A model generated the notes under the pieces. It was not told where the DNA came from. It was given only the letters and a program-made list of their open reading frames with translations, and searched no databases. From Sporocytophaga myxococcoides DSM 11118 (GTDB lineage Bacteria > Bacteroidota > Bacteroidia > Cytophagales > Cytophagaceae), in assembly GCF_000426725.1 (NCBI RefSeq), contig NZ_AUFX01000003.1, positions 62,001 through 126,000 on the forward strand: 64,000 nucleotides of DNA. Reading direction: 5' to 3'. Shown here in pieces: positions 1-10,585 of the stretch; the first letter of the stretch is position 1, and every line of letters starts with the position of its first letter. The position numbers were made by a program, and so were the translations under genes.

Positions 1-2
1 AC

Positions 3-518
3 TACCTATCTCTGATCGCTTCTGATGTTTCTGGTGGTATATCGCAAATAATGGGTCAGATTATTTCCGGAAAAATTACTGCAGAACAGATCATGCTTCC
101 TGCATATGCAGTTAACTCTGTTAAAATAGCTAACTGGAAAATAATCTTTGATCTGCTCAGAACAGGTGATCCAACATTATTTCACTGTACTGCGGGAAAA
201 GACCGTGCAGGGATGACCGCAGCTCTAATTCTTTCTTCTTTGGATGTGCCAAGAGATACAATTGTTGCAGACTTTATGAAATCAAATGTTTATTTGTCAG
301 AATCAATTGAGAAGACAGTATCTCAAATCAATATTGCTTATGGCGCCGGATCAGGAGATAAGCTAAGACCTTTGCTTGGTGTAGAACTGTCATTTATTCA
401 GACATTCTTCCAGGACATTGAACGTCAATATGGAACAGTTGACAACTTCCTGACGAATGTTCTGGAAGTTGATAAAGCAGAGATGAAAAAGTTGTACCTT
501 GAATGGGTATATCTATAG
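3..518 (+). CDS. Tyrosine-protein phosphatase family protein, 5'-truncated by the window edge
   Basis: The reading frame is open from base 3, so the N-terminus lies outside the window; the first in-window ATG (51) is probably internal. The visible part contains the cysteine-phosphatase signature HCTAGKDRAG, with the Cys codon at 186-188 and the Arg of the P-loop present. This fits the Y_phosphatase3 family (HCxxGKDRTG), which hydrolyses phosphotyrosine or related phosphoesters. The C-terminal half is helical, with no membrane segment. The gene ends in a hairpin terminator facing the convergent Tc toxin operon, so it is not part of that operon. Family assignment is secure; the physiological substrate cannot be told. 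Confidence 0.85.
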   Translation, partial: YLSLIASDVSGGISQIMGQIISGKITAEQIMLPAYAVNSVKIANWKIIFDLLRTGDPTLFHCTAGKDRAGMTAALILSSLDVPRDTIVADFMKSNVYLSESIEKTVSQINIAYGAGSGDKLRPLLGVELSFIQTFFQDIERQYGTVDNFLTNVLEVDKAEMKKLYLEWVYL

Positions 519-567
519 TTGAGTAACCCACCAATGAAGGGAAATAGAGAATTGGTTATTTATAAAA

Positions 568-599
568 GAATGCCATGTAAGTCTTTACATGGCATTTCT
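568..599 (+). terminator. Hairpin terminator between convergent phosphatase and Tc operon
   Basis: A perfect 11-bp stem (570-580 with 585-595, extended by A-T at 569/596) has a 4-nt loop and is followed by a T-rich tail, with an A-rich run on the other side. It lies between two convergent genes and could serve both strands. Confidence 0.75.
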
Positions 600-620
600 T
601 GTATAGGTGATTTTATAAAA

Positions 621-3600
621 TTAGGAATTCTTGGCAAATGAAACTGCCATGTATACCTTTTTGTCTTTGTTATTTTTGAGGAATGGAAATATACTAGAAC
701 TGTTATCAACTGAAAGAGTCCAGTTTTTAGATGAGTCGATGGTTAGAGGGACGATCTGTGTTCCGATATTCAATTTGTTTTTACTCCAGTCGATGCAGCA
801 GAAAGTAAGATTAATAACATCGTCCATACCAAGTTTATTAACCCAATATGGGAACATATCCTTGTTCAAAGAAATACTGAGCGTCCTGTCGGCGTCTTTT
901 GAAGCTGATTCAAATCGGTACCACGCAGTGCTGAAATCGTAATTAAGACAGAATAACTGAACTGAATTTGGTTCTGTCAAAACATTTTCTTTGATAAAAT
1001 CAACGGCTTTCGTTTTCAGCAATCCAGCTTCTCTTGCGGTATAACGGATATGCAAGACCACATCTGAAATAGATTCAAAATCGAACTGCGGTATGTCGTT
1101 TGGTAGTTCCAATTTCCATGTACTTTCTGCTCCAGCCCCTTCAAAAGGTAAGAATCTCTCATCTTTAAGATTCATTTCAAACATACCATTATCATTTTGG
1201 CCTGTGCTTGTAACGATAGATTGAATAGTTCCCGTAAAGTCTCGGAATCTGTCGTCCTCCTCGCTTAATACTCGAGCATACTCTCCATCTTTGAGAAGAT
1301 TAGATGTCCTGATAGAGCTTTTTACCAAGGCCAATTTACAATGCACTCCAGTGTAAGGTCCGGTAATACATGGAATTGATAATGCAACAGTCTTGATTCT
1401 TCTCATATACTGTCCAGGGCTATCCATGTCGTACACCCATTCCGGAATTTTAATCTCACAACTACCAGTGGCTTTTAGTTTCAGAAGTCCGATAGGATCA
1501 AGCTTGCGAAGAGACACATGTTTTACCATTTCATAGTCACGAGCATTTTGCTTCAGATAAGCCATTTCGAGCCTTTTCAAATCCAGATAGAGCGTTTCTC
1601 CAGCCAACAGGCCTTTCCTTGTGCTATCCCAGTAACCAAATTGAATGATATTTAAATTGTCAAATTCTTTTCTCATCAATTCGTATTTCATGGTCTCTTC
1701 TGCAGCTTTCGCGGTATCATATGCGAATTTATAAGTATCAAAATAAGTCTTGGATATCGTACTTTTCATCCACGAGTATAAGTCTTCCTGAGTAAATTTA
1801 TTTGTCATGAAATCGTATACCTCCTGAGACTGTTCCATCTGCTTAAGGTGATTCTCATATTCCTTTTTGGCCATTTGTTCTCTTATCAAAGAGCTTACTA
1901 TTTGACGTCCATATTGAACCAGCTCGCTAGCAGCAAGGTTAGACTGTAACACGTACTCTTCTGCTCTGCGATAATATCCAGCCATTTTGGATGCCCTTTC
2001 AGCACTTCCAGCAAATGCATTTGCCACTTCTTTAGTTGCTTTTGTAGCTGCTTTTACACTATCACCAAATTGATCCCCACCAATTTCTAATTTTCCACCG
2101 ACTCCAAGGGGAGTGCCATGAAGAGCAGACTTAGGAATTAATTTAAGGCCTGCTTCCGCTATCTGAATTCCCATAGCGATTTTATTAAATGTATCAGATG
2201 TTGGCAGGAAGATATTTAGCTCAGCATTTTCATTCTTATTTAAAGGAAGAGTTTTTCCAAGTTTCCCTCCAAAAATATCAGTTACGACATTACCTGCAAA
2301 TTCCATTAAACCTCCAACGGAATCTTCTACTCTGTAGGGTTCATTGGTAATATCTGCAGCATATTTGCCTACCCATTCAGTATAAATTCCATCAAATGAT
2401 TCTTCATTCAGGTTATTTCTATCCAGATCAAGTTTCTTCAGTGGGTCTAAATCGCCATCCTGGCTGCCAAGTATTTTCTTATAATGCTTGTACCTTTCAA
2501 AGGCTGTATTTCTACTTTTTACCAATGCTTCGGTTGAAGATTCGGACTCTTTCCATTGCAAGAACCGCACATCTCTTACAAGTTTCTGAAGGTTTATCTC
2601 ATGTTTTTGTCTGAGAACGGCAAGATGCTCTGCTTCTCCTTTTTCTATAGAAGAAAGTAGTGAGTTACCCAATGATTTCAGTTCATTGCATATCTCCATC
2701 GCCTTCTGAAGAAGCAAAGGACCTCTGACTACAGATAATGGTTGATTGATATTATTCACTATACTTGCTATATCAAGTCCTGCGGCAGTTGCTTTTACCA
2801 ACAATCCAACATCTATGGGAGGATCAAAAAGAGCAAGCTTCTGAACAATACCTTCAATATTCATACAATGCCTTATCTTGTAAAGACGATCTTCTACTGT
2901 ATCCCAATAGCCAAGTAGCTTATCGTTTTGTGGAATGCAGAAATACAGACTTCTGGTTATTCCGAATACTGAATTACTTCCTTGATTCTGATTTATAGAA
3001 CTCGTGGACGCAGTATTAAAAGGAAAATCATTTTCCATTTCAGCAAACGTATTACCGAAAGCATCAATCCCCATTGCTTTAAGCTCTGCATAACTTTTCG
3101 GTTTTAATTTTCCCCTAGGTGGTATTTTTTCTGGTCGGAGTCCAAGTATATTAGATGCGAGCACATATATCTGAGTGGCTTCATTAATGGATTCAATGGT
3201 ATTTTGTCTGAACAAACTATCTCCCCAGGCAATAAGATTGTCAAGATACTTCATTAATACATTTAACTGGTACGCAAGATATCTGCCCCGGGCGATCACA
3301 TGTGGTTGAAACGGCTTGTCTCTCCAGGCCTGTATGCTTTTCTCTATCCTGGTTTTAAGTTCTGAATCTTCAGGAGCACTTAATTTCTTCATCATTTCCT
3401 GAATAAACTCAGGAGATGTTTCCTGTCTGAAACGAAGGAACTTCCAAAAGCGCTGGGGAGCTTCTACTGTATAATCATTGCTCGTAGGATCGAATATATG
3501 GTGAAACCATCGTTGTGCTTCTTCAAACTTCTGATTTGAACTTAAGTGGCAAGCTATTGCAAGAGGAGCATGAAAGAAAAGTTCCCAATTATAAATTGAA

Positions 3601-3932
3601 TATGCGCCATCATCACTAACATCAATATTCTCCTGAGCAAAAGTTTTTTTAATGGTGCCGTTTGTAAAGTCTACAGGTTTGAGTATATGGTTTTGGGCAA
3701 TATAGTAATCAGAAAGATTTGCTTTTAGTGAAGCCAGTTTATTCACATCAAACAATGAATTCAGTCCTTTTTTATTAAGCAATTGAATAAGTTCATCTAC
3801 ATAAGGATGATAATGTACCGATAACTTATAATTTATTACTCTTTTATTTTTTTTAGTCTGCACCCATGAGCCTAACTTTGATTGCAGCTCCTTATTGATT
3901 GTATATTCATGGAAGTTTCCTGAGTTTTTCAT
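621..3932 (-). CDS. Tc toxin subunit A, C-terminal half (TcA2-like, pore-forming/TcB-binding part)
   Basis: This 1103-aa protein corresponds to the C-terminal part of insecticidal toxin-complex TcA proteins. The N-terminal region has the WFHHIFDPT and PQRFWKF pattern seen in TcA. A central region (about aa 430-790) is rich in long helices, expected for the translocation-channel shaft. The C-terminal beta-rich part (about aa 800-1103, with motifs such as SIPCITGPYTGV and ending in the FNYDFSTAWYRFE region) matches the TcB-binding domain. It starts 39 bp after the gene for the N-terminal half, same strand, so the two subunits are presumably co-translated and assemble together, as in the YenA1/YenA2 or TcaA/TcaB arrangements. 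There is no signal peptide, normal for TcA. Target and host are unknown. Confidence 0.9.
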   Translation of the reverse strand: MKNSGNFHEYTINKELQSKLGSWVQTKKNKRVINYKLSVHYHPYVDELIQLLNKKGLNSLFDVNKLASLKANLSDYYIAQNHILKPVDFTNGTIKKTFAQENIDVSDDGAYSIYNWELFFHAPLAIACHLSSNQKFEEAQRWFHHIFDPTSNDYTVEAPQRFWKFLRFRQETSPEFIQEMMKKLSAPEDSELKTRIEKSIQAWRDKPFQPHVIARGRYLAYQLNVLMKYLDNLIAWGDSLFRQNTIESINEATQIYVLASNILGLRPEKIPPRGKLKPKSYAELKAMGIDAFGNTFAEMENDFPFNTASTSSINQNQGSNSVFGITRSLYFCIPQNDKLLGYWDTVEDRLYKIRHCMNIEGIVQKLALFDPPIDVGLLVKATAAGLDIASIVNNINQPLSVVRGPLLLQKAMEICNELKSLGNSLLSSIEKGEAEHLAVLRQKHEINLQKLVRDVRFLQWKESESSTEALVKSRNTAFERYKHYKKILGSQDGDLDPLKKLDLDRNNLNEESFDGIYTEWVGKYAADITNEPYRVEDSVGGLMEFAGNVVTDIFGGKLGKTLPLNKNENAELNIFLPTSDTFNKIAMGIQIAEAGLKLIPKSALHGTPLGVGGKLEIGGDQFGDSVKAATKATKEVANAFAGSAERASKMAGYYRRAEEYVLQSNLAASELVQYGRQIVSSLIREQMAKKEYENHLKQMEQSQEVYDFMTNKFTQEDLYSWMKSTISKTYFDTYKFAYDTAKAAEETMKYELMRKEFDNLNIIQFGYWDSTRKGLLAGETLYLDLKRLEMAYLKQNARDYEMVKHVSLRKLDPIGLLKLKATGSCEIKIPEWVYDMDSPGQYMRRIKTVALSIPCITGPYTGVHCKLALVKSSIRTSNLLKDGEYARVLSEEDDRFRDFTGTIQSIVTSTGQNDNGMFEMNLKDERFLPFEGAGAESTWKLELPNDIPQFDFESISDVVLHIRYTAREAGLLKTKAVDFIKENVLTEPNSVQLFCLNYDFSTAWYRFESASKDADRTLSISLNKDMFPYWVNKLGMDDVINLTFCCIDWSKNKLNIGTQIVPLTIDSSKNWTLSVDNSSSIFPFLKNNKDKKVYMAVSFAKNS

Positions 3933-3971
3933 CTTTATTATTTTAGAAATTCAATGAGTTAAAATGAATAT

Positions 3972-6900
3972 TTAATTAAAAATTTCTACTGATGATTGAA
4001 GACTGTTCTGCAGTTTTCCATCCACTCCGAAATTAACTTTGCCAAGAGAGAATATGTCAGTAGAAGGAAGAATAACAGTATAATTTGGATTGGATGTAAT
4101 TGCCAGCCCATCCCAAGGATTAACAACTGGTCCTTTAGGGTCCTTGAATTTCGGCTTTTCAGCCAATTGAGGAATTTCTTTAATTGGAGGTACCGTCAGT
4201 ATTCCAAAATCATAATAACCGGTAAAATCTTTAATTGGTACTAGCTCCTCATCAGGCTGGCCATAAAATATACTTCTTTCATCACGATAAAAGAAAGGGG
4301 CTTCCCATTGATTTCCGGTAACCTTATATCTCATCGGAAATAACTGAAAACTTCCTATGCTACCTGATTTTCTTGTAAGCAATAATTCTGTAATGCTTGC
4401 TTTATTATTAGGCTGATCAACATTTACTTTGAATTCTGATGAATTGGTATCAATGAATATTCCTGCATTAGATTGAGCTCCAGAAGACTCGTAAGGTTTT
4501 CTAAATAGAGCAGCATTGAATTCACCCGCTGATTTTAATTTTGAATCTTCTTCCTGAGTTATTATTGGAGGACTATTTTTACTTGTGTAAGTAATTTTAT
4601 AGATATAATTTATATCGCCGTAATAGTATAGACTAAAAATCAATCTTTCAGATGTATTACCTGTTGCAGGTTCTATTCTTCCATATAGAATTATATTTTT
4701 TATATCAAAAGAAGATAAATAACTTAGTACAATTGGCTTATCCAGATCGGATGATTTAGGAGAACTCCATTTACCATCGTAGTATTCCAACCAATGCATA
4801 GTGAGTTCCACTCTAATCTTTACATTGTCTTTCCAATCACCAGTGCTCAAATTTTCCATTGAAAAATTAGCACCTCCACTTTGAGCTCCCTGGGCTTTTT
4901 GAGAAGATTTTAACCAGAAAATAAACAATCTATTCTTCCACATGACAGGATATATATAATCTCCATCAATGGTCACAGATATCTTTTCCCATGGTGTCCA
5001 GTAGCCATATTCGAAGCGACGATAGTAATGTTCTCTGTGTTGGCCATTTGTTCTTCCGAAAACGTGGACTATATCATCATTCTGATTTCCTTTTTCATTT
5101 TCTTCAAGATACATCCCTACAATTTCAAGCCTTGCTACTTCATCCAGCTTTTTAAGGTAAGTGAGATATGCCTTTTCTGCCAGATCCTGATTGAGATCAG
5201 ATTGGAAAAGTTCTCCTTCCAGTTCTTTATAAAATGATGATTTATTGTCACGTAATTCCGGCTCCAGCCAGTTTTCCGGATAAAGGAATACTTTTCTGTT
5301 TGCCTCCCATATTCTGTATCTTCTCATCCACTCCCATTGTTCTGCCTTTATGGATGATGGCGCTACCTTTGGCTCCAGGTTTATAAGGCATCTGTTAATA
5401 AATAACTGAACGCTAGATAGTGCCTGTCTGATTCTGGATGTCTGCATACAGGCATCCATTTCAACATCTATTAAGAAATACTCAAATAGCTTATTTGCAG
5501 TATTAACCTCTTCAGAAGGTTTGTAATAAGTTAATATAAAACTAACCAAGGCATCGCGCTGTCTATTTCGCAAAGGGTCACTAATGCTTTGCATTGTTTC
5601 AAGCCAGACAGTTCCATCAATCTTTGCTTTTATCTGGGCTTTAATATCACGAATAGTCTCTGCATCAGGACTATTTGTTATCCAATTCAAAACCTGTAAT
5701 GTTGGATATCCGGTAGTAGTGACAAAAGCCATTGCATTCAGCACCTTTTTAAGATTACTGATAGAAGTCAGATTATTTTTATTCCAAGAGAATTTTTCTA
5801 AAACCTTATCTAAGTCTGTTTCATTCCAATAGTTTATGGAAAGCAACAGATTTTTTCCCTGACCATTTTTTACTTCAGGATCTTTCAGAATGTTTATCCA
5901 ATTGTCTTCTTCTGAATCATAATCGTTTTTAATCTTAACAAATTCCAACAGCAATAACACCTTATCCCATAACTCATGCAATGCTGGATCTGAAATGTTA
6001 TGCCCGGTATCCAGGTCGTTCAGAATATTCTTTGTCTCTTCATTATTACCTGTCAACCATGAAAGTTCCATCGGAGTAAGCTTAAGAATATTGTGAAGAT
6101 AGACCGCCTTCTGAAGTCTGATAAGAGAAGCCTTTGCATTGAGAATACTTCCTTTATCAAAAATATTGTTGGCTGGCACTATGCTCTTTGCCATGGCTTT
6201 TGTTCGCCACAAAAGATTTACTTCACCACCTGTTGGTAAATTATTAATTTGCAGACTGGCAGCATAGATAACACCAGTCTTCAGTGGAACAGGAACGGTT
6301 ATTACAGCTTCTTTAGACATTCCTACTGAAATATTATCCAAAACTTTTATTCCGTCAAAGGTGAATGTAATTAAAGTATTTTCGGGAGCCTGGATATACA
6401 AAAGATAATCATCAGTGGCAATTGGATCTACATAGAATTCATATATCTGATTATTATTAAAGAGAACTTTCTTCTGAAGATTGATAAAATCATTTACTAC
6501 AGATTTACTATTATCTGACATGGCCTGAACAACTTCAGGTCTCTCTGTAAGGATACCGGTTATTTCAATGTCCGATTTTAATATAGCGGATAAAGTATTC
6601 TTCAACCCGAAAACTTTAAGTCTGAGTTTCAGATCTGGTAATATTTCATCCAATAATGCCTGTGTTTGTTTTGCCGGATCACCAATGGGTTTTACTATAT
6701 CAAAGACTGATTTAAGTTCCGGATAAGAATCTCCGAAGCTCTTCAAATCGTCTTTGCTAAGATTAAATAATGAAGTAACTGCATCCTTAAAATCATTTTT
6801 AAAATTATCAAGATCAGCTGGGGAAGTTATGTTGCTTAAATCTGCGTCTACAAGTAAATCAGCCTTGCTTTTCAGATTATTTTGAGCTTCGTCAGTCAAC

Positions 6901-9900
6901 ACTCCATTATATGTTAAAAGCTTGCTAAATGCATCATAATTAAGTTTTAAGTCAGCCTTAATTAATTTATCAGGGAGACTTTCTTCCTTTAAAATAAGAG
7001 GTGTAGAATAAGTTTTCGAATCTGTAAGAAAAGCAAAAAAATCGTTTACGATAGTCGGATCATAGACTTGAGACATCCTGTCTTTTGCAAATGAAAAATC
7101 TGCGTTGACTGGAGCACTTCCATTTTCAGCATCCACAGTATTCAACACCTGACTGATGACTTTGAGATTATTAAGAATTTCTGATTCTGATGATTCAAGC
7201 TTTCCACTTATATCTTTACTCCACAGAATGTAATCCAGATCTTTGACTTTGACAGAAAGATCTTTGAGCAAAGCAACTATTTTTAATAATTTGATCAGAG
7301 AAGGTTTGTCGGTATCAAAATCATCTGCAAGAGGATCTATATTACTTAAAGTGCTCAGATCGTTCAGGTCTGGAACAGTAAACTTTAAAAGCTTGGCAAG
7401 CTGTTCAATTCTTACATCTCTGCTTATGGTTTTATCCCATAGTATCAGCCAATCTTTCTGCTTTTTATCAGATATAGATTGCAGGTCCATAACACGAAGG
7501 AAATTTGCAATGCGTGCAAGCAATTTTACAAATGCACCATCCAGATTTCCTTCATTTAAATCCTTAGGAGGCAGAGGCAAAAAAGTATTTATTAAACTAT
7601 CTGTTTGAGTAATGCTCCACCCCTCTTTTTTCATCAGACGAATGAAACGATGTAGCTTATGATATTCTAGTGCAGTTAATTTATCCGCATTTACATCAGG
7701 ATTCAAATAGCGCAATTGAACTTCTGCAAAATTACAATCACAGGGTTCATCCGGATTTATATCTTTAAGTACTATGAGTTTCAGAATTAAATCCTGGTTT
7801 TTTCTTATCCATTGCGGGACATCACTATCATAGTCAGGCAAATTTAGATCTTTAGGAAGGTTGCCTTTAAACTCATCATCACTTATAGAACCATTGATCA
7901 CTTTTACAATTTCATCCATACCAATTTTAAGCCTGGATAGCGCAGGAACCAATAATGATCCGGGATTGATAAATTTAGTTTTTAAAATATCAATAAGATC
8001 TTCATACGAAATTTCTACTCTATGACAGAAGTTTTTCCCACCGGAAATTGCAGTATTTAAATCATCTATAGAATTTCCTTCTGGTTCGCCAAAATACTCC
8101 GGAAGGTTTTTATATGTAATATTGGTAAATATCTGATATTCTTCCTTTGTCAGCCCAAGTCTTTCAATCCTTGTTTGCTCCTTTCCCTCAAAGATTTCCA
8201 ATCCTTCCTCAAGTGTAAGGTCCCATATTTTAAATATAAGTCTCAAGGCTTCAAGTGGCTGGTCAAATGGAAGATTATAAGGAAATACCTTTTCTTTAAT
8301 AGTGCTATAAACACTATCAATGACAAACTGAGGATCAGCCAATAGGTCATCAGTCTTTACACCTTCTGTAACATCATGTCCTTTGAAGTTGCTCAATGAT
8401 CCTTTATTAGCAATATAGTATTCCAGTATTTCATTGACCAGGTCTATATAAGGCAATACTGTATTGGTATTTTCACAAGTAAGCTGAAGGTGTTGTATAT
8501 CTGGCCTTCTATCGTTAAGAACTTCAATTGGATTTTGCTTTTCAGGATATTTTACATCTGTGAACTGCAACAATTCAACGAGATAAGCCGCTGGACTAAG
8601 CACTGATTTACAATGGTCGCAGGCACAATAATCCATGTTTCCGAATAACTCCTCCAGCGTTGGATAAGCTATAATTTCCTGTTGTTCTTTTTTGAGCTTG
8701 CCTGATATGCCATAAACATTAGGCATTCCCCTATAGGTAAGATAAGTAGTTGCCAGATTAAGGACGGAAGAATAAATTTCATTGGCTTTGGTGTACACCA
8801 TGTCAATTTCTTCTTCATTTTTAAAGGCTTCTGAAACTGATTTTTTAAATTCATTTCTGGTAAAATTCATTACGTGAAATGCTGAATCAAAATTCATGAA
8901 GGATAAAGCTTTCATAGCGTCGTTGGAAGGTGTGAGCTGGTAAAGACGTTCTATTTTCTTCACGGCACTCTGCATTTCAGGTTTTAGATCATGAAACCCA
9001 TCCCAGCTTTTTACAGGCTGTTGACCAATTGTATATTTATCTGAAGTCTTTTTGAAAAAATCCGAAAGCTCTTCTTTGAGGACATTTGTTCCCGTGCTGA
9101 CTTCATTGCGTTGTATCATCTCTGAAACCACCAATGAAGGATAGCTTTTTTGAACCATATTAGCCATTCCTTTCGCATAATCCTTAAGGCTGATATCTGT
9201 AGGTAGATCTTGTCCAATAATCCTTTCCCATTCTTCCTCCTTGTAAAGCCCTGCCTGTACAAGCTCTGCTGGGTCAGAGATTCTGAAATTCCCATATAAG
9301 CGCTTCATTAGAGGAGCATTCTGTAAAGTCAGATAACCTAATTTGCCATCTGTCTGTAAACTTGAAACAGTGTGCTCATCGAAACCCTTTTCTTTTAATG
9401 ATTGCCAGAACTTGTTCACGTCTTCGCCTGACTGCCGGTAACTCTCGACAAATGACTTTTTCTGATCATTGTTTAATCTGAGTTCCAGTAAAGAATTTAG
9501 AGAAGATACTCCTGAAACGGGAGGTTGATGCAAGATGTAGTCAGCGCTCAGGGACTCCTGAATTTTAATTGTTTCCTGAATATTAGTCCCTGACTGAATC
9601 ACTTTATATTCCACTGCCTTGTTTAACAGATTTCCAAGTGATTCAGAAGAAAGCTTGCTCACTGCTTCACTATTTCCGGCAACACCTGATCTGAATATTG
9701 CATAATAGTGTTCTGCAGGAATTTTTGTTTCGGAACTCAATTGGTCTGCCTGTGATGCCATGGCAATTATCCTGGCATCCCATCCGGTTTTGTTGGCTAT
9801 TAAAGTGATATCACTATGAGTTTCATCTTCTTTCAGTTCCTTTAATGTTTTATCTCCCAGTATTGGTCTTATATCATTCAGAAGTCTCTCAAACTCTACT

Positions 9901-10550
9901 GGTCTCAAAACCTTACTAGCAGCGATAACAACGTCGATTGTTTCTTCTTCTGAGGCATTATATTTTATTTCAGATCGAATTATTTCCTTCTGATTATTAT
10001 CCGCTTCAAAGATTCCTAGTTGAATATCAGGACTAGTCTTTCCTTCCAATTTGTCCTTTGGATAAACGATTTTATAATTTCCGAAAGGATCTGTATAGCC
10101 CTCGCCTATTGCAACTTCACCACCAAGTCTTTTATCATATGCTATAATATGACCATTTGTAACAGGCAGCCCACGGTCTGAAGAAATTCTACCGCTTATT
10201 TTGTTAAACCCCGGAACAGTGCCGCCAGATGTGCTGCCCTCTAAGGGAATGGAGATGATAATATTTGAAGATTTTCTCTCTGCATTCCACCTTACATTGT
10301 TTGAGGTATCGACAAGCAGGTAATCACCTTTAAAAACTTTAAAATATATATCGGGACGACGGTCAAAAAGAAGTTCCGAATAATATTTCTCATTGAATTG
10401 AATAGAAAAAAATCCTTTATCATCACTGGTTGCGGAGCCTAAAAGATCATCTATGATGTAATCTTTGTCCCAGGCTTCTATTCTTAGATTTGCAACTGGC
10501 CTTGCAGTCTTTTCAGTCAAAACAAAGCCGCTGATTTCAATATTTCCCAT
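3972..10550 (-). CDS. Tc toxin subunit A, N-terminal half (TcA1-like) with carboxypeptidase-regulatory-like N-terminal domains
   Basis: A 2192-aa protein. Two beta-sandwich carboxypeptidase-regulatory-like domains open it (about aa 4-100, beginning ISGFVLTEKTARPVANL, and aa 118-205, beginning ISGRISSDRGLPVTNG). The VRP1 (Salmonella 28.1-kDa A) signature follows at about aa 636-700: a CACDHCKSVLSPAAY stretch, then NDRRPDIQHL and TCENTNTVLPYIDLVNE. Near aa 1760-1930 come the ABC-toxin N-terminal region (RYRIWEANRKVFLYPENW) and the neuraminidase-like domain (HYYRRFEYGYWTPWEKI). The protein stops where the pore-forming half begins, and that half is encoded by the next gene, so this is a natural split rather than a truncation. 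Its role is receptor binding and alpha-helical shell formation. It begins 35 bp after the TcB-TcC gene. The tandem N-terminal beta-domains are an addition relative to Photorhabdus TcA. Confidence 0.9.
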   Translation of the reverse strand: MGNIEISGFVLTEKTARPVANLRIEAWDKDYIIDDLLGSATSDDKGFFSIQFNEKYYSELLFDRRPDIYFKVFKGDYLLVDTSNNVRWNAERKSSNIIISIPLEGSTSGGTVPGFNKISGRISSDRGLPVTNGHIIAYDKRLGGEVAIGEGYTDPFGNYKIVYPKDKLEGKTSPDIQLGIFEADNNQKEIIRSEIKYNASEEETIDVVIAASKVLRPVEFERLLNDIRPILGDKTLKELKEDETHSDITLIANKTGWDARIIAMASQADQLSSETKIPAEHYYAIFRSGVAGNSEAVSKLSSESLGNLLNKAVEYKVIQSGTNIQETIKIQESLSADYILHQPPVSGVSSLNSLLELRLNNDQKKSFVESYRQSGEDVNKFWQSLKEKGFDEHTVSSLQTDGKLGYLTLQNAPLMKRLYGNFRISDPAELVQAGLYKEEEWERIIGQDLPTDISLKDYAKGMANMVQKSYPSLVVSEMIQRNEVSTGTNVLKEELSDFFKKTSDKYTIGQQPVKSWDGFHDLKPEMQSAVKKIERLYQLTPSNDAMKALSFMNFDSAFHVMNFTRNEFKKSVSEAFKNEEEIDMVYTKANEIYSSVLNLATTYLTYRGMPNVYGISGKLKKEQQEIIAYPTLEELFGNMDYCACDHCKSVLSPAAYLVELLQFTDVKYPEKQNPIEVLNDRRPDIQHLQLTCENTNTVLPYIDLVNEILEYYIANKGSLSNFKGHDVTEGVKTDDLLADPQFVIDSVYSTIKEKVFPYNLPFDQPLEALRLIFKIWDLTLEEGLEIFEGKEQTRIERLGLTKEEYQIFTNITYKNLPEYFGEPEGNSIDDLNTAISGGKNFCHRVEISYEDLIDILKTKFINPGSLLVPALSRLKIGMDEIVKVINGSISDDEFKGNLPKDLNLPDYDSDVPQWIRKNQDLILKLIVLKDINPDEPCDCNFAEVQLRYLNPDVNADKLTALEYHKLHRFIRLMKKEGWSITQTDSLINTFLPLPPKDLNEGNLDGAFVKLLARIANFLRVMDLQSISDKKQKDWLILWDKTISRDVRIEQLAKLLKFTVPDLNDLSTLSNIDPLADDFDTDKPSLIKLLKIVALLKDLSVKVKDLDYILWSKDISGKLESSESEILNNLKVISQVLNTVDAENGSAPVNADFSFAKDRMSQVYDPTIVNDFFAFLTDSKTYSTPLILKEESLPDKLIKADLKLNYDAFSKLLTYNGVLTDEAQNNLKSKADLLVDADLSNITSPADLDNFKNDFKDAVTSLFNLSKDDLKSFGDSYPELKSVFDIVKPIGDPAKQTQALLDEILPDLKLRLKVFGLKNTLSAILKSDIEITGILTERPEVVQAMSDNSKSVVNDFINLQKKVLFNNNQIYEFYVDPIATDDYLLYIQAPENTLITFTFDGIKVLDNISVGMSKEAVITVPVPLKTGVIYAASLQINNLPTGGEVNLLWRTKAMAKSIVPANNIFDKGSILNAKASLIRLQKAVYLHNILKLTPMELSWLTGNNEETKNILNDLDTGHNISDPALHELWDKVLLLLEFVKIKNDYDSEEDNWINILKDPEVKNGQGKNLLLSINYWNETDLDKVLEKFSWNKNNLTSISNLKKVLNAMAFVTTTGYPTLQVLNWITNSPDAETIRDIKAQIKAKIDGTVWLETMQSISDPLRNRQRDALVSFILTYYKPSEEVNTANKLFEYFLIDVEMDACMQTSRIRQALSSVQLFINRCLINLEPKVAPSSIKAEQWEWMRRYRIWEANRKVFLYPENWLEPELRDNKSSFYKELEGELFQSDLNQDLAEKAYLTYLKKLDEVARLEIVGMYLEENEKGNQNDDIVHVFGRTNGQHREHYYRRFEYGYWTPWEKISVTIDGDYIYPVMWKNRLFIFWLKSSQKAQGAQSGGANFSMENLSTGDWKDNVKIRVELTMHWLEYYDGKWSSPKSSDLDKPIVLSYLSSFDIKNIILYGRIEPATGNTSERLIFSLYYYGDINYIYKITYTSKNSPPIITQEEDSKLKSAGEFNAALFRKPYESSGAQSNAGIFIDTNSSEFKVNVDQPNNKASITELLLTRKSGSIGSFQLFPMRYKVTGNQWEAPFFYRDERSIFYGQPDEELVPIKDFTGYYDFGILTVPPIKEIPQLAEKPKFKDPKGPVVNPWDGLAITSNPNYTVILPSTDIFSLGKVNFGVDGKLQNSLQSSVEIFN

Positions 10551-10585
10551 GGTCTAAAAATTTTGTTATTGTTTAGTGTTAATGT

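Noticed and set aside
3933-3971. Sequencing frameshift inside one TcA gene
   Set aside because: The 39-bp gap is non-coding and the second ORF starts with ATG at a break known for split TcA systems.
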